Source: an uncultured Selenomonas sp.
GTDB taxonomy: Bacteria > Bacillota > Negativicutes > Selenomonadales > Selenomonadaceae
Assembly (NCBI GenBank): GCA_905373085.1
Contig: CAJPRR010000042.1
Location: 1 to 15,464 of the forward strand
Reading direction: 5' to 3'
DNA length: 15,464 nt
The position numbers were made by a program, and so were the translations under genes. Below are positions 1-7,287 of the stretch, one piece after another (within the stretch, counting starts at the first letter, position 1; each line of letters begins with the position of its first letter). Below the pieces are notes generated by a model, which did not search any database, was not told the DNA's origin, and saw only the letters and a program-made list of their open reading frames with translations.

Positions 1-43
1 GATATATATTTATCATTTTTGTAAATAAAATATGATATATATC
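1..43. promoter_or_regulatory. AT-rich inverted repeat abutting the gluconate promoter
   Basis: GATATATAT at 1-9 is matched by its exact reverse complement ATATATATC at 35-43. Inside these arms, TATCAT (11-16) is matched by ATGATA (32-37). The right arm ends one base before the -35 box of the gluconate operon, a common place for an operator. A sugar-phosphate regulator such as the RpiR protein encoded at 5110-5961 is a plausible ligand, but this is inference. The repeat begins at the window edge, so it may be part of something larger, such as the end of an upstream terminator. Confidence 0.4.
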
Positions 44-72
44 TTGCTTTTTGAAAGAAGACATGTTACAAT
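44..72 (+). promoter_or_regulatory. Sigma-70-type promoter of the gluconate operon
   Basis: A -35 box TTGCTT (44-49) is separated by exactly 17 bp from a -10 box TACAAT (67-72). The -10 box is preceded by TGT, giving an extended -10 element. Transcription would start near position 79, leaving a leader of about 50 nt before gluconokinase. The ribosome-binding site of that gene is GGAAAGG at 111-117. Confidence 0.75.
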
Positions 73-127
73 GTAGAAAATTCATCAGACAGACGTTGTT
101 CTTGGTTTATGGAAAGGCGGCGGCACG

Positions 128-1675
128 ATGGGCATTGTGAAAGAGCGAAGCATTTGGATCGGCGTGGATGTTGGGACGACGGGAGTTCGCGCAATCGCGT
201 ACGAGGCCTCGGGGGTGAATCTCGCGGCGTCGGAGGCGTTCTATCCGCTGCGCACGCCGCATCCGGACTGGGCGGAGGAACGTCCGTCCGAAATCCTTGC
301 GGCGACGGAACAGGTCGTGCGCGAGGTGGCGGATGCGCTGCGCTATCAGGGGCGGACGCCCTCGGGAATCGCGCTGAGCACGGTCATGCACAGCCTCATC
401 CCGCTCGATGCGGAGAAGCAGCCGCTCACGGATATGCAGACGTGGGCGGACAGCCGCAGCGCGGACATCGTGCGCACGCTGAAGGAAGAGGAGCCGGCGC
501 TCTGCCGCTCGTTCTACGAGCGCACGGGTTGCCCCATGCACGCCTGCTATCCGCTCGCGAAGATCCTTTGGCTGAAGCGGAATCGGCCCGCACTCTTCGA
601 GCGCGTGAAATTTGTCGGCTCGATCAAGGATCATCTCTTCCATGCCTTTACGGGCGAGTTCCTCCTTGATCGCTCGACGGCGAGCACGACGGCGCTCTAC
701 AATGCACATGAGCTTGCATGGGATGCGGAGATCCTGAACTTCATCGGGATTGCAGAGGATATGCTGCCGCCCGTCGTCTCGACGACGGAGACGCGCCCGA
801 TGGCGGAAGCGGCGGCGACGCGCATGCACCTCGCGCAGGGACTGCCCGTCGTCATCGGCGCGACGGACGGCGTGCTCGTCAACGTCGGAATCGGCGCGGT
901 ATCGGCGGGGCAGCTGAGCGCCACCATCGGCACGAGCGGCGCCGTGCGCATGCTTGTCGGCGAGCCGCGCACGGACGGGGCGATGCGTACATGGTGCTAC
1001 AACCTCGTGGACGGCCTGTGGGTCGCGGGCGGCGCGATCAACAACGGCGGCATGATTTTGCGCTGGATGCGCGACAAGATTTGCCATTTCAGCAAGGAGC
1101 AGATGGCGGCGCTGGATGTGGACGGATACGACCTCATGACGATGAAGGCCTCCAAGATTCCTGCCGGCTCGGACGGACTCATCCTCCTGCCGTTCTTCAC
1201 GGGCGAGCGTGCGCCGTATTGGAATTCCGATCTGCGCGGACTCTTCTTCGGATTGTCGCTGAATCACAGCCGCTCGCACATGATTCGCGCCGTCATGGAG
1301 GGCATTTGCTACGGCATGCGCAGCGTCTTCGCGGCTTTGCGCGAGTTTGGCGAGGTGCGCGACATCCGTGCGAGCGGCAGCTTTACGAAATCGCCGCTCT
1401 GGATGCAGATTCTTGCGGACGTGCTCGGCGAGCCGCTCGTCCTGCCCGAAAACAGCGAGGGTGCGGCGTACGGCGCGGCGGTGCTGGGATTCATCTCTGC
1501 CGGTGAACTGGCGGGGATTGCGGATACGGCGAACCTCGTCCATCCGAAGAAGGTCTACGCGCCCGATCCGGCAAATACGAAGACCTACGCGCAGCTGGCA
1601 GATATCAGCGGCAGGCTTTATCACAATCTGCAAAAAGAATTTGCAGAGATCGCGGCGTATCAGGCAGGACATTGA
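128..1675 (+). CDS. gntK: Gluconokinase, FGGY carbohydrate kinase family
   Basis: This 515-residue cytoplasmic kinase is predicted to phosphorylate D-gluconate with ATP to 6-phosphogluconate, the entry step of gluconate catabolism. The N-terminal phosphate-binding loop GVDVGTTGVRA is at about residues 12-22. A GATDG motif near 244 carries the probable catalytic aspartate, a GTSGAVR nucleotide-binding motif lies near 268, and the C-terminal FGGY signature begins near 417. Length matches the Bacillus-type FGGY gluconokinase (about 513 residues) rather than the short P-loop GntK of enterobacteria. The start is supported by GGAAAGG 10 nt upstream. It is the first gene of the unit, 15 bp before the 6-phosphogluconate dehydrogenase gene. 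That neighbour and the gluconate permease decide the substrate, since xylulo- and glycerokinases look similar in sequence. Confidence 0.92.
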   Translation: MGIVKERSIWIGVDVGTTGVRAIAYEASGVNLAASEAFYPLRTPHPDWAEERPSEILAATEQVVREVADALRYQGRTPSGIALSTVMHSLIPLDAEKQPLTDMQTWADSRSADIVRTLKEEEPALCRSFYERTGCPMHACYPLAKILWLKRNRPALFERVKFVGSIKDHLFHAFTGEFLLDRSTASTTALYNAHELAWDAEILNFIGIAEDMLPPVVSTTETRPMAEAAATRMHLAQGLPVVIGATDGVLVNVGIGAVSAGQLSATIGTSGAVRMLVGEPRTDGAMRTWCYNLVDGLWVAGGAINNGGMILRWMRDKICHFSKEQMAALDVDGYDLMTMKASKIPAGSDGLILLPFFTGERAPYWNSDLRGLFFGLSLNHSRSHMIRAVMEGICYGMRSVFAALREFGEVRDIRASGSFTKSPLWMQILADVLGEPLVLPENSEGAAYGAAVLGFISAGELAGIADTANLVHPKKVYAPDPANTKTYAQLADISGRLYHNLQKEFAEIAAYQAGH

Positions 1676-1690
1676 GGGAGGAAGATCACG

Positions 1691-3115
1691 ATGGAAAACG
1701 GTTCGATGGATATCGGCGTCCTCGGCATGGGCGTCATGGGAAGCAACCTCGCATTCAATATGGCGGATCATGGCTTTCAAGTGGCGGGCTGGAATCGCAC
1801 GGATGACATGACCGAGGCGGCGGAGAAACGCAATCCGCCGGCGAATTTTCACGCATTTTATGACTTGGAGAAATTCATCGGCTCGCTCAAAAAGCCGCGC
1901 CGCGTATTCGTGATGATTGCGGCAGGGGCGCCCGTGGACTGGGCGATTGATACGCTCGTGCCGCTTCTTGACAAGGGCGACATCATCCTCGACGGCGGGA
2001 ACTCGTTCTATGAGGATACGCGCCGCCGCCATGACATGCTCACCGAGAAGGGCATCTGCTATTTCGGCGTGGGCGTCTCGGGCGGTGAGAAGGGTGCACG
2101 CAAAGGTCCTGCCATCATGCCGGGCGGCGATCGCGACGCTTACGAATCCGTGCGTCCCATCCTCGAAGGGATTGCGGCACGTGCGGGTGATGAACCGTGC
2201 TGCACCTACATCGGCGAGGACGGCGCAGGACACTATGTCAAGATGGTGCACAACGGCATCGAGTATGCAGACATGCAGTTGATCGCGGAGACTTATCTCA
2301 TCCTCAAGCACGTCGGCGGACTTTCGAACAAGCGCATCAGCGAGATTTTCCACGAATGGAACGGCGGGGAGCTTCACAGCTACCTCATCGGCATCACGGC
2401 GGACATCTTTGCCGAGGAGGATGAAAAGACGGGAAAGGCGCTCGTCGACATCATCGTCGACCGCGCCGGTCAGAAGGGAACGGGACGGTGGACAAGCATC
2501 GAAGCGCTCACGCGCGGCGTCGATCTCTCCATGATCTCGGCGGCGTGCAATGCGCGCGTGCTCTCCAATCTCACGGAGGAGCGCGCCCATGCGGGCACGG
2601 TCATAGCGGCTCCGAAAGCGTCTGCGGAGACGATGGATGAAGAATTTATCGAAGCGGTGCGCCGCAGCCTCTATACGGCGAAGATCGTCGCCTATGCACA
2701 GGGCTTCTCGCTCTACCGTGCGGCAAAGGAGGCGTTCGGTTGGTCGCTCGATTTCGGAAAAATTGCCTCCATTTTCCGCGCAGGCTGCATCATTCAGGCG
2801 GAATTCCTGCAGCGCATCACGGACGCCTACGAGCGTGAACCGAATCTCAAGAATCTCATGTTCGATGACTTCTTCCTTTCCTCCATCAATCGAAACGAGG
2901 GAAGCTTGCGCCGTATCGTGCGGCTCGGCGTGCAGCACGGCGTGCCCGTTCCTGCCTTTTCCGCTGCCATGCAGTACATCGACGCCTTCCGCAGTCCGCA
3001 GATCGGTGCGAACCTCATTCAGGCGCAGCGCGACTACTTCGGGGCGCACACCTTCGAGCGCACGGATCAGGCGGGATCGTTCCACCATACGTGGCAGGAG
3101 CACTACGAGAAGTGA
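1691..3115 (+). CDS. gnd: 6-phosphogluconate dehydrogenase, decarboxylating
   Basis: The enzyme oxidises and decarboxylates 6-phosphogluconate to ribulose 5-phosphate and CO2, reducing NADP+ (or NAD+), in the cytoplasm. The 474 residues match the long, dimeric class of the family. The Rossmann dinucleotide motif GVLGMGVMGSN is at residues 9-19. The substrate-binding stretch around SGGEKGARKGP is near 130-140, followed by IMPGG near 142. The catalytic segment GHYVKMVHNGIEYADMQ carries K184, N188 and E191, the usual catalytic lysine, asparagine and glutamate. The C-terminal tail FERTDQAGSFHHTWQ is typical of the family. The start follows a strong GAGGGAGGAAG site. The gene is 15 bp behind gluconokinase, so kinase product passes directly to this enzyme, as in gnt operons of Firmicutes. 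Cofactor preference cannot be settled by eye. Confidence 0.96.
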   Translation: MENGSMDIGVLGMGVMGSNLAFNMADHGFQVAGWNRTDDMTEAAEKRNPPANFHAFYDLEKFIGSLKKPRRVFVMIAAGAPVDWAIDTLVPLLDKGDIILDGGNSFYEDTRRRHDMLTEKGICYFGVGVSGGEKGARKGPAIMPGGDRDAYESVRPILEGIAARAGDEPCCTYIGEDGAGHYVKMVHNGIEYADMQLIAETYLILKHVGGLSNKRISEIFHEWNGGELHSYLIGITADIFAEEDEKTGKALVDIIVDRAGQKGTGRWTSIEALTRGVDLSMISAACNARVLSNLTEERAHAGTVIAAPKASAETMDEEFIEAVRRSLYTAKIVAYAQGFSLYRAAKEAFGWSLDFGKIASIFRAGCIIQAEFLQRITDAYEREPNLKNLMFDDFFLSSINRNEGSLRRIVRLGVQHGVPVPAFSAAMQYIDAFRSPQIGANLIQAQRDYFGAHTFERTDQAGSFHHTWQEHYEK

Positions 3116-3119
3116 AGGG

Positions 3120-3140
3120 GCGCCGATAAAATGACGGCGC
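3120..3140 (+). other. Intercistronic hairpin between gnd and the permease gene
   Basis: GCGCCG (3120-3125) pairs perfectly with CGGCGC (3135-3140) around a 9-nt loop, five bases after the gnd stop codon. There is no T-run directly behind it, so it is not a canonical intrinsic terminator. It may mark the 3' end of a stabilised or processed kinase-dehydrogenase mRNA, setting different levels for enzymes and permease. The function is inferred. Confidence 0.4.
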
Positions 3141-3205
3141 TGAATATATCTGCGTTTTTCAACAGGCCGCATGCGGATCGACTGTAATGAAAGGAGAGGA
3201 ATCCT

Positions 3206-4525
3206 ATGCCGTTGATTATTCTAGCTGTGGGCATCTTGCTGCTGTTCTTCCTCATCGTGCGTGTGAAGCTGAACAGTTTCATCTCCCTGCTCATCGTCGC
3301 CGGGCTGATCGGCTACGCCGAGGGACTGCCTGTCGGACAGATCATTCCCGTGATACAGAAGGGGCTGGGCGGGACGCTCGGCGGCCTCGCCATCGTCGTC
3401 TCGTTCGGCGCGATCCTCGGCAAGCTGATGGCGGAGAGCGGCGGTGCGCAGCGCATCGCGATGACCCTCATTCACATGTTCGGACGAGAGAAGGTCAAGT
3501 GGGCGGTCTGCCTCACGGGCTTCATCGTCGGCATCGCGCTCTTCTATGAAATCGGCTTCGTCCTGCTCATCCCGCTCGTCTTCACGATTGCGGCTTCGGC
3601 GAAGATCCGTCTCCTTGAGGTCGGCATACCGATGGCGGCGGCGCTCTCGGTCACGCATGGATTCCTGCCGCCGCATCCGGGACCTACGGCGATTTCCGTC
3701 ATCTACAATGCGGATATCGGCCTGACCCTCGTCTATGGCGCCATCCTTGCCGTTCCGACGGCGATCGTCGCAGGGCCGCTCTTCTACAACCTCGTCAAGG
3801 ATCTCAATCCCGCGATTCCCGAGGGGCTTTACAACCCGAAGGTCTTCACGGAGGAGGAGATGCCGAGTTTCGGCGTCAGCGTGTTCACCGCGCTCGTGCC
3901 TGTCGTCCTCATGGCGGCGTCCGCCATCGGCAAACTCACGCTGGCGCAGGACTCGCATCTGCGAGCAGTCCTAGCCTTCCTCGGCTCGCCGGATATGGCG
4001 CTCACGATCTCCATCTTCATCGCGTTCTATACCTTCGGCATCGCGCGAGGCAAGAGCATCCCTGAGATCATGAAGATTGCCGAGGCCGCGATCCTCGCAA
4101 TCGCGATGATCCTCCTCATCGTGGGCGGCGGCGGCGCACTCAAGCAGATCCTCATCGACAGCGGCGTCGGCAACTATATCGGCGAAATGCTCATGAACTC
4201 CGATCTCTCGCCGCTCGTGCTCGCCTGGTCGATTGCGGCGGTCATCCGAATCGCCTGCGGCAGCGCGACGGTCGCGGCGCTCACGGCCGGCGGCATCGCA
4301 GCTCCTGTGGTCGCCCTGACGGGCGTCAGCCCCGAGCTCATGGTCATTGCGACGGGATCGGGAAGTCTCATCATCTCGCCGCCGAACGATCCGGGCTTCT
4401 GGCTCTTCAAGGAGTTCTTCGGACTTTCGGTCAAGGAAACGGTTCGTACATGGTGCACGCTTGAAACCATCATCTCGGTCATGGGACTGGCGGGCGTTCT
4501 GATTTTGGAAGCGGTCATTGCATGA
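3206..4525 (+). CDS. gntP: Gluconate:H+ symporter, GntP family
   Basis: A 439-residue, very hydrophobic inner-membrane protein of the GntP/GntT family, expected to import gluconate with protons. Hydrophobic segments run throughout, beginning with one at the extreme N-terminus (residues 1-15). Family landmarks are the glycine-rich stretch around GLGGTLGGLAIVVSFG (about 53-68), HGFLPPHPGPTAIS near 150-163, GSATVAALTAGG near 352, and SPPNDPGFW near 391, close to the C-terminal end. Length fits the family (about 440-450). The start follows AAAGGAGAGGA. It is separated from gnd by 90 bp holding a hairpin but no terminator, so it is probably in the same unit. Related family members carry other sugar acids (idonate, D-serine, fructuronate), but the adjacent kinase and dehydrogenase point to gluconate. 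Confidence 0.92.
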   Translation: MPLIILAVGILLLFFLIVRVKLNSFISLLIVAGLIGYAEGLPVGQIIPVIQKGLGGTLGGLAIVVSFGAILGKLMAESGGAQRIAMTLIHMFGREKVKWAVCLTGFIVGIALFYEIGFVLLIPLVFTIAASAKIRLLEVGIPMAAALSVTHGFLPPHPGPTAISVIYNADIGLTLVYGAILAVPTAIVAGPLFYNLVKDLNPAIPEGLYNPKVFTEEEMPSFGVSVFTALVPVVLMAASAIGKLTLAQDSHLRAVLAFLGSPDMALTISIFIAFYTFGIARGKSIPEIMKIAEAAILAIAMILLIVGGGGALKQILIDSGVGNYIGEMLMNSDLSPLVLAWSIAAVIRIACGSATVAALTAGGIAAPVVALTGVSPELMVIATGSGSLIISPPNDPGFWLFKEFFGLSVKETVRTWCTLETIISVMGLAGVLILEAVIA

Positions 4526-4559
4526 GGGCGCGATGCATTAGGAAATGGGGGAATCTGTG

Positions 4560-4916
4560 ATGAAATATGAAGTGACAGTGACGGCGATAGGGGATTTCGT
4601 GCTTCCCTTTATGCAGACACGCGAATCGGTCATCCTCTTCAACAAGGATGTGCCGTACGAGTACGAGAACATGGTGGTCGCTCACACGAAAGCGGAACTG
4701 GCAGCGGATATCGTACCCGGAGATACGGTATCTCTCGCGGATCGCAGCTATACGGTGACGGCGGTAGGCGACAAGGCGATGCAGACCCTGCGCGAGAACG
4801 GGCACTGCACCATCGTCTTTACGGGCAAGGACACGGTCGAGCAGCCCGGGCAGATCATGGTGAAGGGCGATGGCGTGCCGCGCTTCATGGTGGGCGACGT
4901 CATCCGCTTCATGTAA
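4560..4916 (+). CDS. Solitary PTS glucitol/sorbitol-type EIIA component
   Basis: A 118-residue protein resembling the glucitol/sorbitol EIIA (GutB/SrlB) family. Conserved-looking landmarks are VVAHTKAELAADIVPGDTV (39-57), YTVTAVGD (64-71), NLRELGH-like TLRENGH (76-82), and a C-terminal GDVIRFM. H42 is the best candidate for the phosphorylated histidine, by my recollection of SrlB H43. I choose ATG 4560 because GGGGGAA (4547-4553) sits 6 nt before it; an in-frame ATG at 4545 would overlap that site. In normal PTS operons this protein passes phosphate to EIIB/EIIC, but neither is present here. It lies 34 bp behind the gluconate permease and ahead of the terminator, so it is probably the last gene of that operon. 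It may be a phosphorylation-dependent regulator rather than a transport subunit, or it may serve an EIIBC elsewhere; both are inferences. Confidence 0.85.
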   Translation: MKYEVTVTAIGDFVLPFMQTRESVILFNKDVPYEYENMVVAHTKAELAADIVPGDTVSLADRSYTVTAVGDKAMQTLRENGHCTIVFTGKDTVEQPGQIMVKGDGVPRFMVGDVIRFM

Positions 4917-4937
4917 ATGCGCTTCGTGGAAAGCCCT

Positions 4938-4966
4938 GATAAAAGGAATTCGTCCAGGATTTTATC
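4938..4966. other. Imperfect inverted repeat downstream of the EIIA gene
   Basis: GATAAAA (4938-4944) and TTTTATC (4960-4966) are exact reverse complements and enclose an inner GGA/TCC pairing. A second small hairpin, TGCGC/GCGCA, follows at about 4995-5010. Both sit upstream of the strong terminator. They may simply add structure to the 3' end of the mRNA; no function can be read from them. Confidence 0.3.
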
Positions 4967-5014
4967 CGCGTTCTCCAAGCTCCCGGATTGGCGCTGCGCT
5001 TTTCGGCGCATCTT

Positions 5015-5055
5015 AAAACACCTCCTGAAAGGATTGCTTGCAGGAGGTGTTTTTT
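5015..5055 (+). terminator. Intrinsic terminator of the gluconate operon
   Basis: AAAACACCTCCTG (5015-5027) and CAGGAGGTGTTTT (5041-5053) form a perfect 13-bp stem with a 13-nt loop. The right arm runs into six T residues (5050-5055). It closes the transcription unit that starts near position 79. The A-run on the left side means it could also act on leftward transcription. Confidence 0.92.
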
Positions 5056-5090
5056 GCTATGATCTTTGCTATAATGTTAGGGATATAGCA
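5053..5090 (+). promoter_or_regulatory. Promoter of the RpiR regulator gene with repeated TGCTAT motifs
   Basis: A consensus -10 box TATAAT lies at 5070-5075 with an extended TGC just before it; no good -35 is visible because that position falls in the terminator arm. TTTGCTAT occurs twice (5053-5060 and 5065-5072), and the inverted form ATAGCA occurs at 5085-5090, just past the predicted start site. Such clustered half-sites suggest autoregulation by the downstream protein, which is inference. The gene's ribosome-binding site is AGAGGGA at 5093-5099. Confidence 0.6.
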
Positions 5091-5109
5091 TCAGAGGGAG
5101 CGTGACAGG

Positions 5110-5961
5110 ATGGCAGCAGAGCATTTGCCGCTATTGGTGATGCGCGGCAGCTACGCATATATGACGCGGACGGAGAAGCGCATTGCGGACTATGTGTCCG
5201 CGAACATGGATGCAGTGATGGAGCAGACGATCTCGGAGCTGGCGGCGGCGGTCGGCAGCTCTGAGATCACGATTTCGCGCTTTTGCAAGAAACTTGGATT
5301 CAGCGGCCTGCAGAGTTTCAAGATTGCGCTCGCGGCGGAGCTTCATACACAGACGGATATGGTCTATCAGGACATTGATGCAGCGGACACGAGAGAGGTC
5401 GTCGTACAGAAGGTCTTTCACAACATTGCCGACGGCCTTTCAGACACGCTGAAGCTGCTCGACTATGCGGCAATCGAGCGTGCCGTCGGCCTCCTCCGCG
5501 CGGCACGGCGCATCGCCGTCTATGGATTCGGCAACTCCGCGACAGTCTGTCGCGATATCGAGACGCGCTTTCTGCGCTTCGGCATGGTTGTGCAGGCATA
5601 CAGCGACGCCCATCAGCAAGCGACTTCGGCTGCGCTCCTCACGGCAGGGGACGCCGTCATCGCGGTCTCGCATACGGGGGCGACCATCGAGCTTCTCGAT
5701 ACGGTGCGCACGGCGCGGCAGGCGGGCGCCGCCGTCATCGTCATTACGAGCCATGCGCACTCGCCGCTCGCAAAACTTGGCGATGTCGTGCTGCACGGCA
5801 TGGGACGCGAAGTGCATTACAGTTCCGAAGCGGTCTCCTCGCGCCTCATCCACATGGCGATCACCGACGCCCTCTACACGCTCATGGCCATGCAAAGTCC
5901 GAAGGAATACCGCTGCAACCTCCAGAAGATGCGCACCGTCATCGCAAAGAAGCGGCTGTAG
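5110..5961 (+). CDS. RpiR/MurR-family transcriptional regulator (HTH + SIS)
   Basis: A 283-residue cytoplasmic DNA-binding regulator of the RpiR family. Residues 1 to about 78 form the N-terminal HTH_6 domain. It contains MTRTEKRIADYV and the recognition-helix region ISELAAAVGSSEITISRFCKKLGFSGLQSFK. From about residue 115 a sugar-isomerase (SIS) domain follows. RIAVYGFGNSATVCRDIETRFLRFG and the later AVSHTGATIELLDTVRTARQAGAAVIVIT stretch are typical phosphosugar-binding segments. Members of this family sense sugar phosphates. Placed right after the gluconate genes, this one most likely responds to 6-phosphogluconate or a pentose phosphate and controls the operon, replacing the GntR repressor of Bacillus. 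It has its own promoter directly after the operon terminator. Whether it activates or represses is not visible. Confidence 0.92.
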   Translation: MAAEHLPLLVMRGSYAYMTRTEKRIADYVSANMDAVMEQTISELAAAVGSSEITISRFCKKLGFSGLQSFKIALAAELHTQTDMVYQDIDAADTREVVVQKVFHNIADGLSDTLKLLDYAAIERAVGLLRAARRIAVYGFGNSATVCRDIETRFLRFGMVVQAYSDAHQQATSAALLTAGDAVIAVSHTGATIELLDTVRTARQAGAAVIVITSHAHSPLAKLGDVVLHGMGREVHYSSEAVSSRLIHMAITDALYTLMAMQSPKEYRCNLQKMRTVIAKKRL

Positions 5962-6008
5962 GGGATATGGTGCGGGGCGAAGGCAGGGAGACTCCTTGGC
6001 TGTATAGC

Positions 6009-6404
6009 TTATGGCGTCTCAGTCAGAAGCGCCGCGAGCCGTTGGCACATGTCAAAAACAAGGCCGTCGCAGTTTTCCTTGCGCGTGACGCCTTTTTCTT
6101 CTGCGGCGGCGAGAAGACATCGGCAGTCCGTCGTGCCGTGGGCGGCGAGGAAGTCGTCAACAAGCTTCTTCGCCGTTTCCTTATCCTTGCCCGCTTTGCC
6201 GAGGATCATCAGCGCGGCGGTCAGCGTGCCGCAGGCGGATCCGTGCATCATGCCCGCGCCGAAGAACGCGCCGAGAGCGTCGGCTTCTTCTTTTTCCATG
6301 CCGATTTCGGCAGCAAAGGGCACGAGGAGCGACTGCGCACAGTTGTAGTGACGGCCGCCCGGCTCCTGTCGTAGAAGTTTTGCTTCTTCTAGATGATGAT
6401 TCAT
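6009..6404 (-). CDS. C_GCAxxG_C_C family small redox-type protein
   Basis: A 131-residue protein matching the C_GCAxxG_C_C family by its spaced cysteines. These are C22 (in NCAQSLL), C58 (in GSACGTLTAALMILGK), C94 and C96 (in TDCRCLL), C112 (in NCDGLV), and C120. The family is thought to be redox active or to bind metal, but its biochemical role is unknown. The start at 6404 is chosen because AAGGAGGAAA (complement of 6411-6420) precedes it at good spacing; the open frame extends upstream to 6470 but that part lies in a structured leader. It is monocistronic, transcribed leftward, convergent with the RpiR gene (47 bp between stops) and divergent from pth. No signal peptide is seen, so it is probably cytoplasmic. 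Confidence 0.82.
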   Translation of the reverse strand: MNHHLEEAKLLRQEPGGRHYNCAQSLLVPFAAEIGMEKEEADALGAFFGAGMMHGSACGTLTAALMILGKAGKDKETAKKLVDDFLAAHGTTDCRCLLAAAEEKGVTRKENCDGLVFDMCQRLAALLTETP

Positions 6405-6439
6405 GATGATTTTCCTCCTTGCATTTTCTATAGGAATCA

Positions 6440-6492
6440 CTGATAAATTCAGCCGCCCATCTTCACACATCTGGGCGACCTCATTTTATCAG
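6440..6492 (-). promoter_or_regulatory. Two-tier inverted repeat in the leader of the C_GCAxxG_C_C gene
   Basis: CTGATAAA (6440-6447) and TTTATCAG (6485-6492) are exact reverse complements. Nested inside are CGCCCA (6454-6459) and TGGGCG (6472-6477). In the leftward transcript this forms a hairpin with an internal loop in the approximately 90-nt leader between the predicted start site and the ribosome-binding site. It could be an RNA control element or a DNA operator. There is no T-run directly after it on the transcript strand, so it does not look like an intrinsic terminator. Confidence 0.5.
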
Positions 6493-6502
6493 CGCTTCCT
6501 TT

Positions 6503-6531
6503 ATTCTACCCGCTTTTTGCCTCGTGCGCAA
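6503..6531 (-). promoter_or_regulatory. Promoter of the leftward C_GCAxxG_C_C gene
   Basis: Read on the complementary strand, the -35 box is TTGCGC (6531-6526) and the -10 box is TAGAAT (6508-6503), with exactly 17 bp between them. The -35 boxes of this promoter and of the rightward pth promoter are only 8 bp apart, so the two polymerase sites overlap physically. Confidence 0.65.
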
Positions 6532-6539
6532 AGGTTGTT

Positions 6540-6568
6540 TTGACAAGGCGCATTTCATACGATAGAAT
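6540..6568 (+). promoter_or_regulatory. Promoter of the pth-radical SAM operon
   Basis: A perfect -35 box TTGACA (6540-6545) is followed after 17 bp by TAGAAT (6563-6568). Transcription would start near 6575, about 55 nt upstream of the pth start codon. Confidence 0.8.
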
Positions 6569-6630
6569 CGTGTTAGCAGATTTGCCGCAATGTTTTGCGG
6601 GGAGATTCCAGAAACGTTCGGAGGAATACG

Positions 6631-7287
6631 ATGAAGATCATTGCCGGTCTCGGAAATCCCGGGGCGGAGTATGCACGTACGAAGCACAATGTCGGCTTTA
6701 TGCTTGTCGACGCCTTGGCTGAAAGACTTGGCGTCGATGCTTGGCGTGAGAAGTTCAACGCGCTTACAGCCGAAGGGCGCATCGGCGCGCAGAAGGTGCT
6801 GCTCGTCAAGCCTTTGACCTACATGAATGAAAGCGGACGCGCGGTAGGTCCTCTGCTCGATTGGTACAAGCTCGCGCCTGAGGACTTGATCGTCGCGCAC
6901 GACGATATGGACATCGCGGCGGGCACGATCCGTCTGCGGCGCAAGGGAAGCGCGGGCGGCCACAACGGCATCAAGTCGCTTCTCGCGCACATCGGTTCGG
7001 AGGACTTCTCGCGCGTTCGCATTGGCATCGGGCGTCCTTTGCCCGACTGGACGGTCGTCAAACATGTGCTTGCGCCTTTTCCCGCAGACGACGCGCCGAA
7101 GATTCAAGAGGCGATTTCTTATTTATTGCCCGCCGTCGAGTGCATCGTGACGGATGGCATCGACATGGCGATGAACCGCTACAACCCGCGCAGGAAGAAG
7201 ACGGCGAAGCAGGAAGCGCATGAGGGGGAAGACGCGGGGAAAAGCAGCTCCGTACTACAGATCGAGAGGCAGGAGGGCGAAGCATGA
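6631..7287 (+). CDS. pth: Peptidyl-tRNA hydrolase
   Basis: This essential cytoplasmic enzyme cleaves peptidyl-tRNAs released by stalled ribosomes and recycles the tRNA. All family landmarks are present: GLGNPG with N9, TKHNVGF with H19, TYMNESG with N66, HDDMD with D91, and GGHNG with H111. These correspond to E. coli N10, H20, N68, D93 and H113. The start is ATG 6631, preceded by CGGAGGAA; an in-frame upstream extension to 6595 has no ribosome-binding site. At 218 residues it is longer than the usual 185-195, because of a charged tail after about residue 185 that looks unstructured. The stop codon overlaps the next gene's start by 4 bp (ATGA), so the two are translationally coupled. In many Firmicutes pth is followed by mfd; here it is not. 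Confidence 0.96.
   Translation: MKIIAGLGNPGAEYARTKHNVGFMLVDALAERLGVDAWREKFNALTAEGRIGAQKVLLVKPLTYMNESGRAVGPLLDWYKLAPEDLIVAHDDMDIAAGTIRLRRKGSAGGHNGIKSLLAHIGSEDFSRVRIGIGRPLPDWTVVKHVLAPFPADDAPKIQEAISYLLPAVECIVTDGIDMAMNRYNPRRKKTAKQEAHEGEDAGKSSSVLQIERQEGEA

Noticed and set aside
107..3172. Leftward open frame of 1021 codons opposite gntK and gnd
   Set aside because: It is arginine-, histidine- and alanine-rich with no recognisable domain, spans two genuine genes and their spacer, and is what GC-rich codon use produces on the opposite strand.
3167..3176. Perfect 10-bp palindrome CCGCATGCGG upstream of the permease gene
   Set aside because: It is short, single-copy and not next to a recognisable promoter, so chance is an adequate explanation.
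4917..5105. Rightward open frame of 62 codons after the EIIA gene
   Set aside because: It begins immediately after the EIIA stop without a ribosome-binding site and reads straight through the intrinsic terminator and the rpiR promoter.
5988..6020. Imperfect hairpin GAGAC..GTCTC between the convergent rpiR and C_GCAxxG_C_C genes
   Set aside because: The stem has a mismatch and a long loop, and neither side is followed by a T-run, so I do not call a bidirectional terminator.
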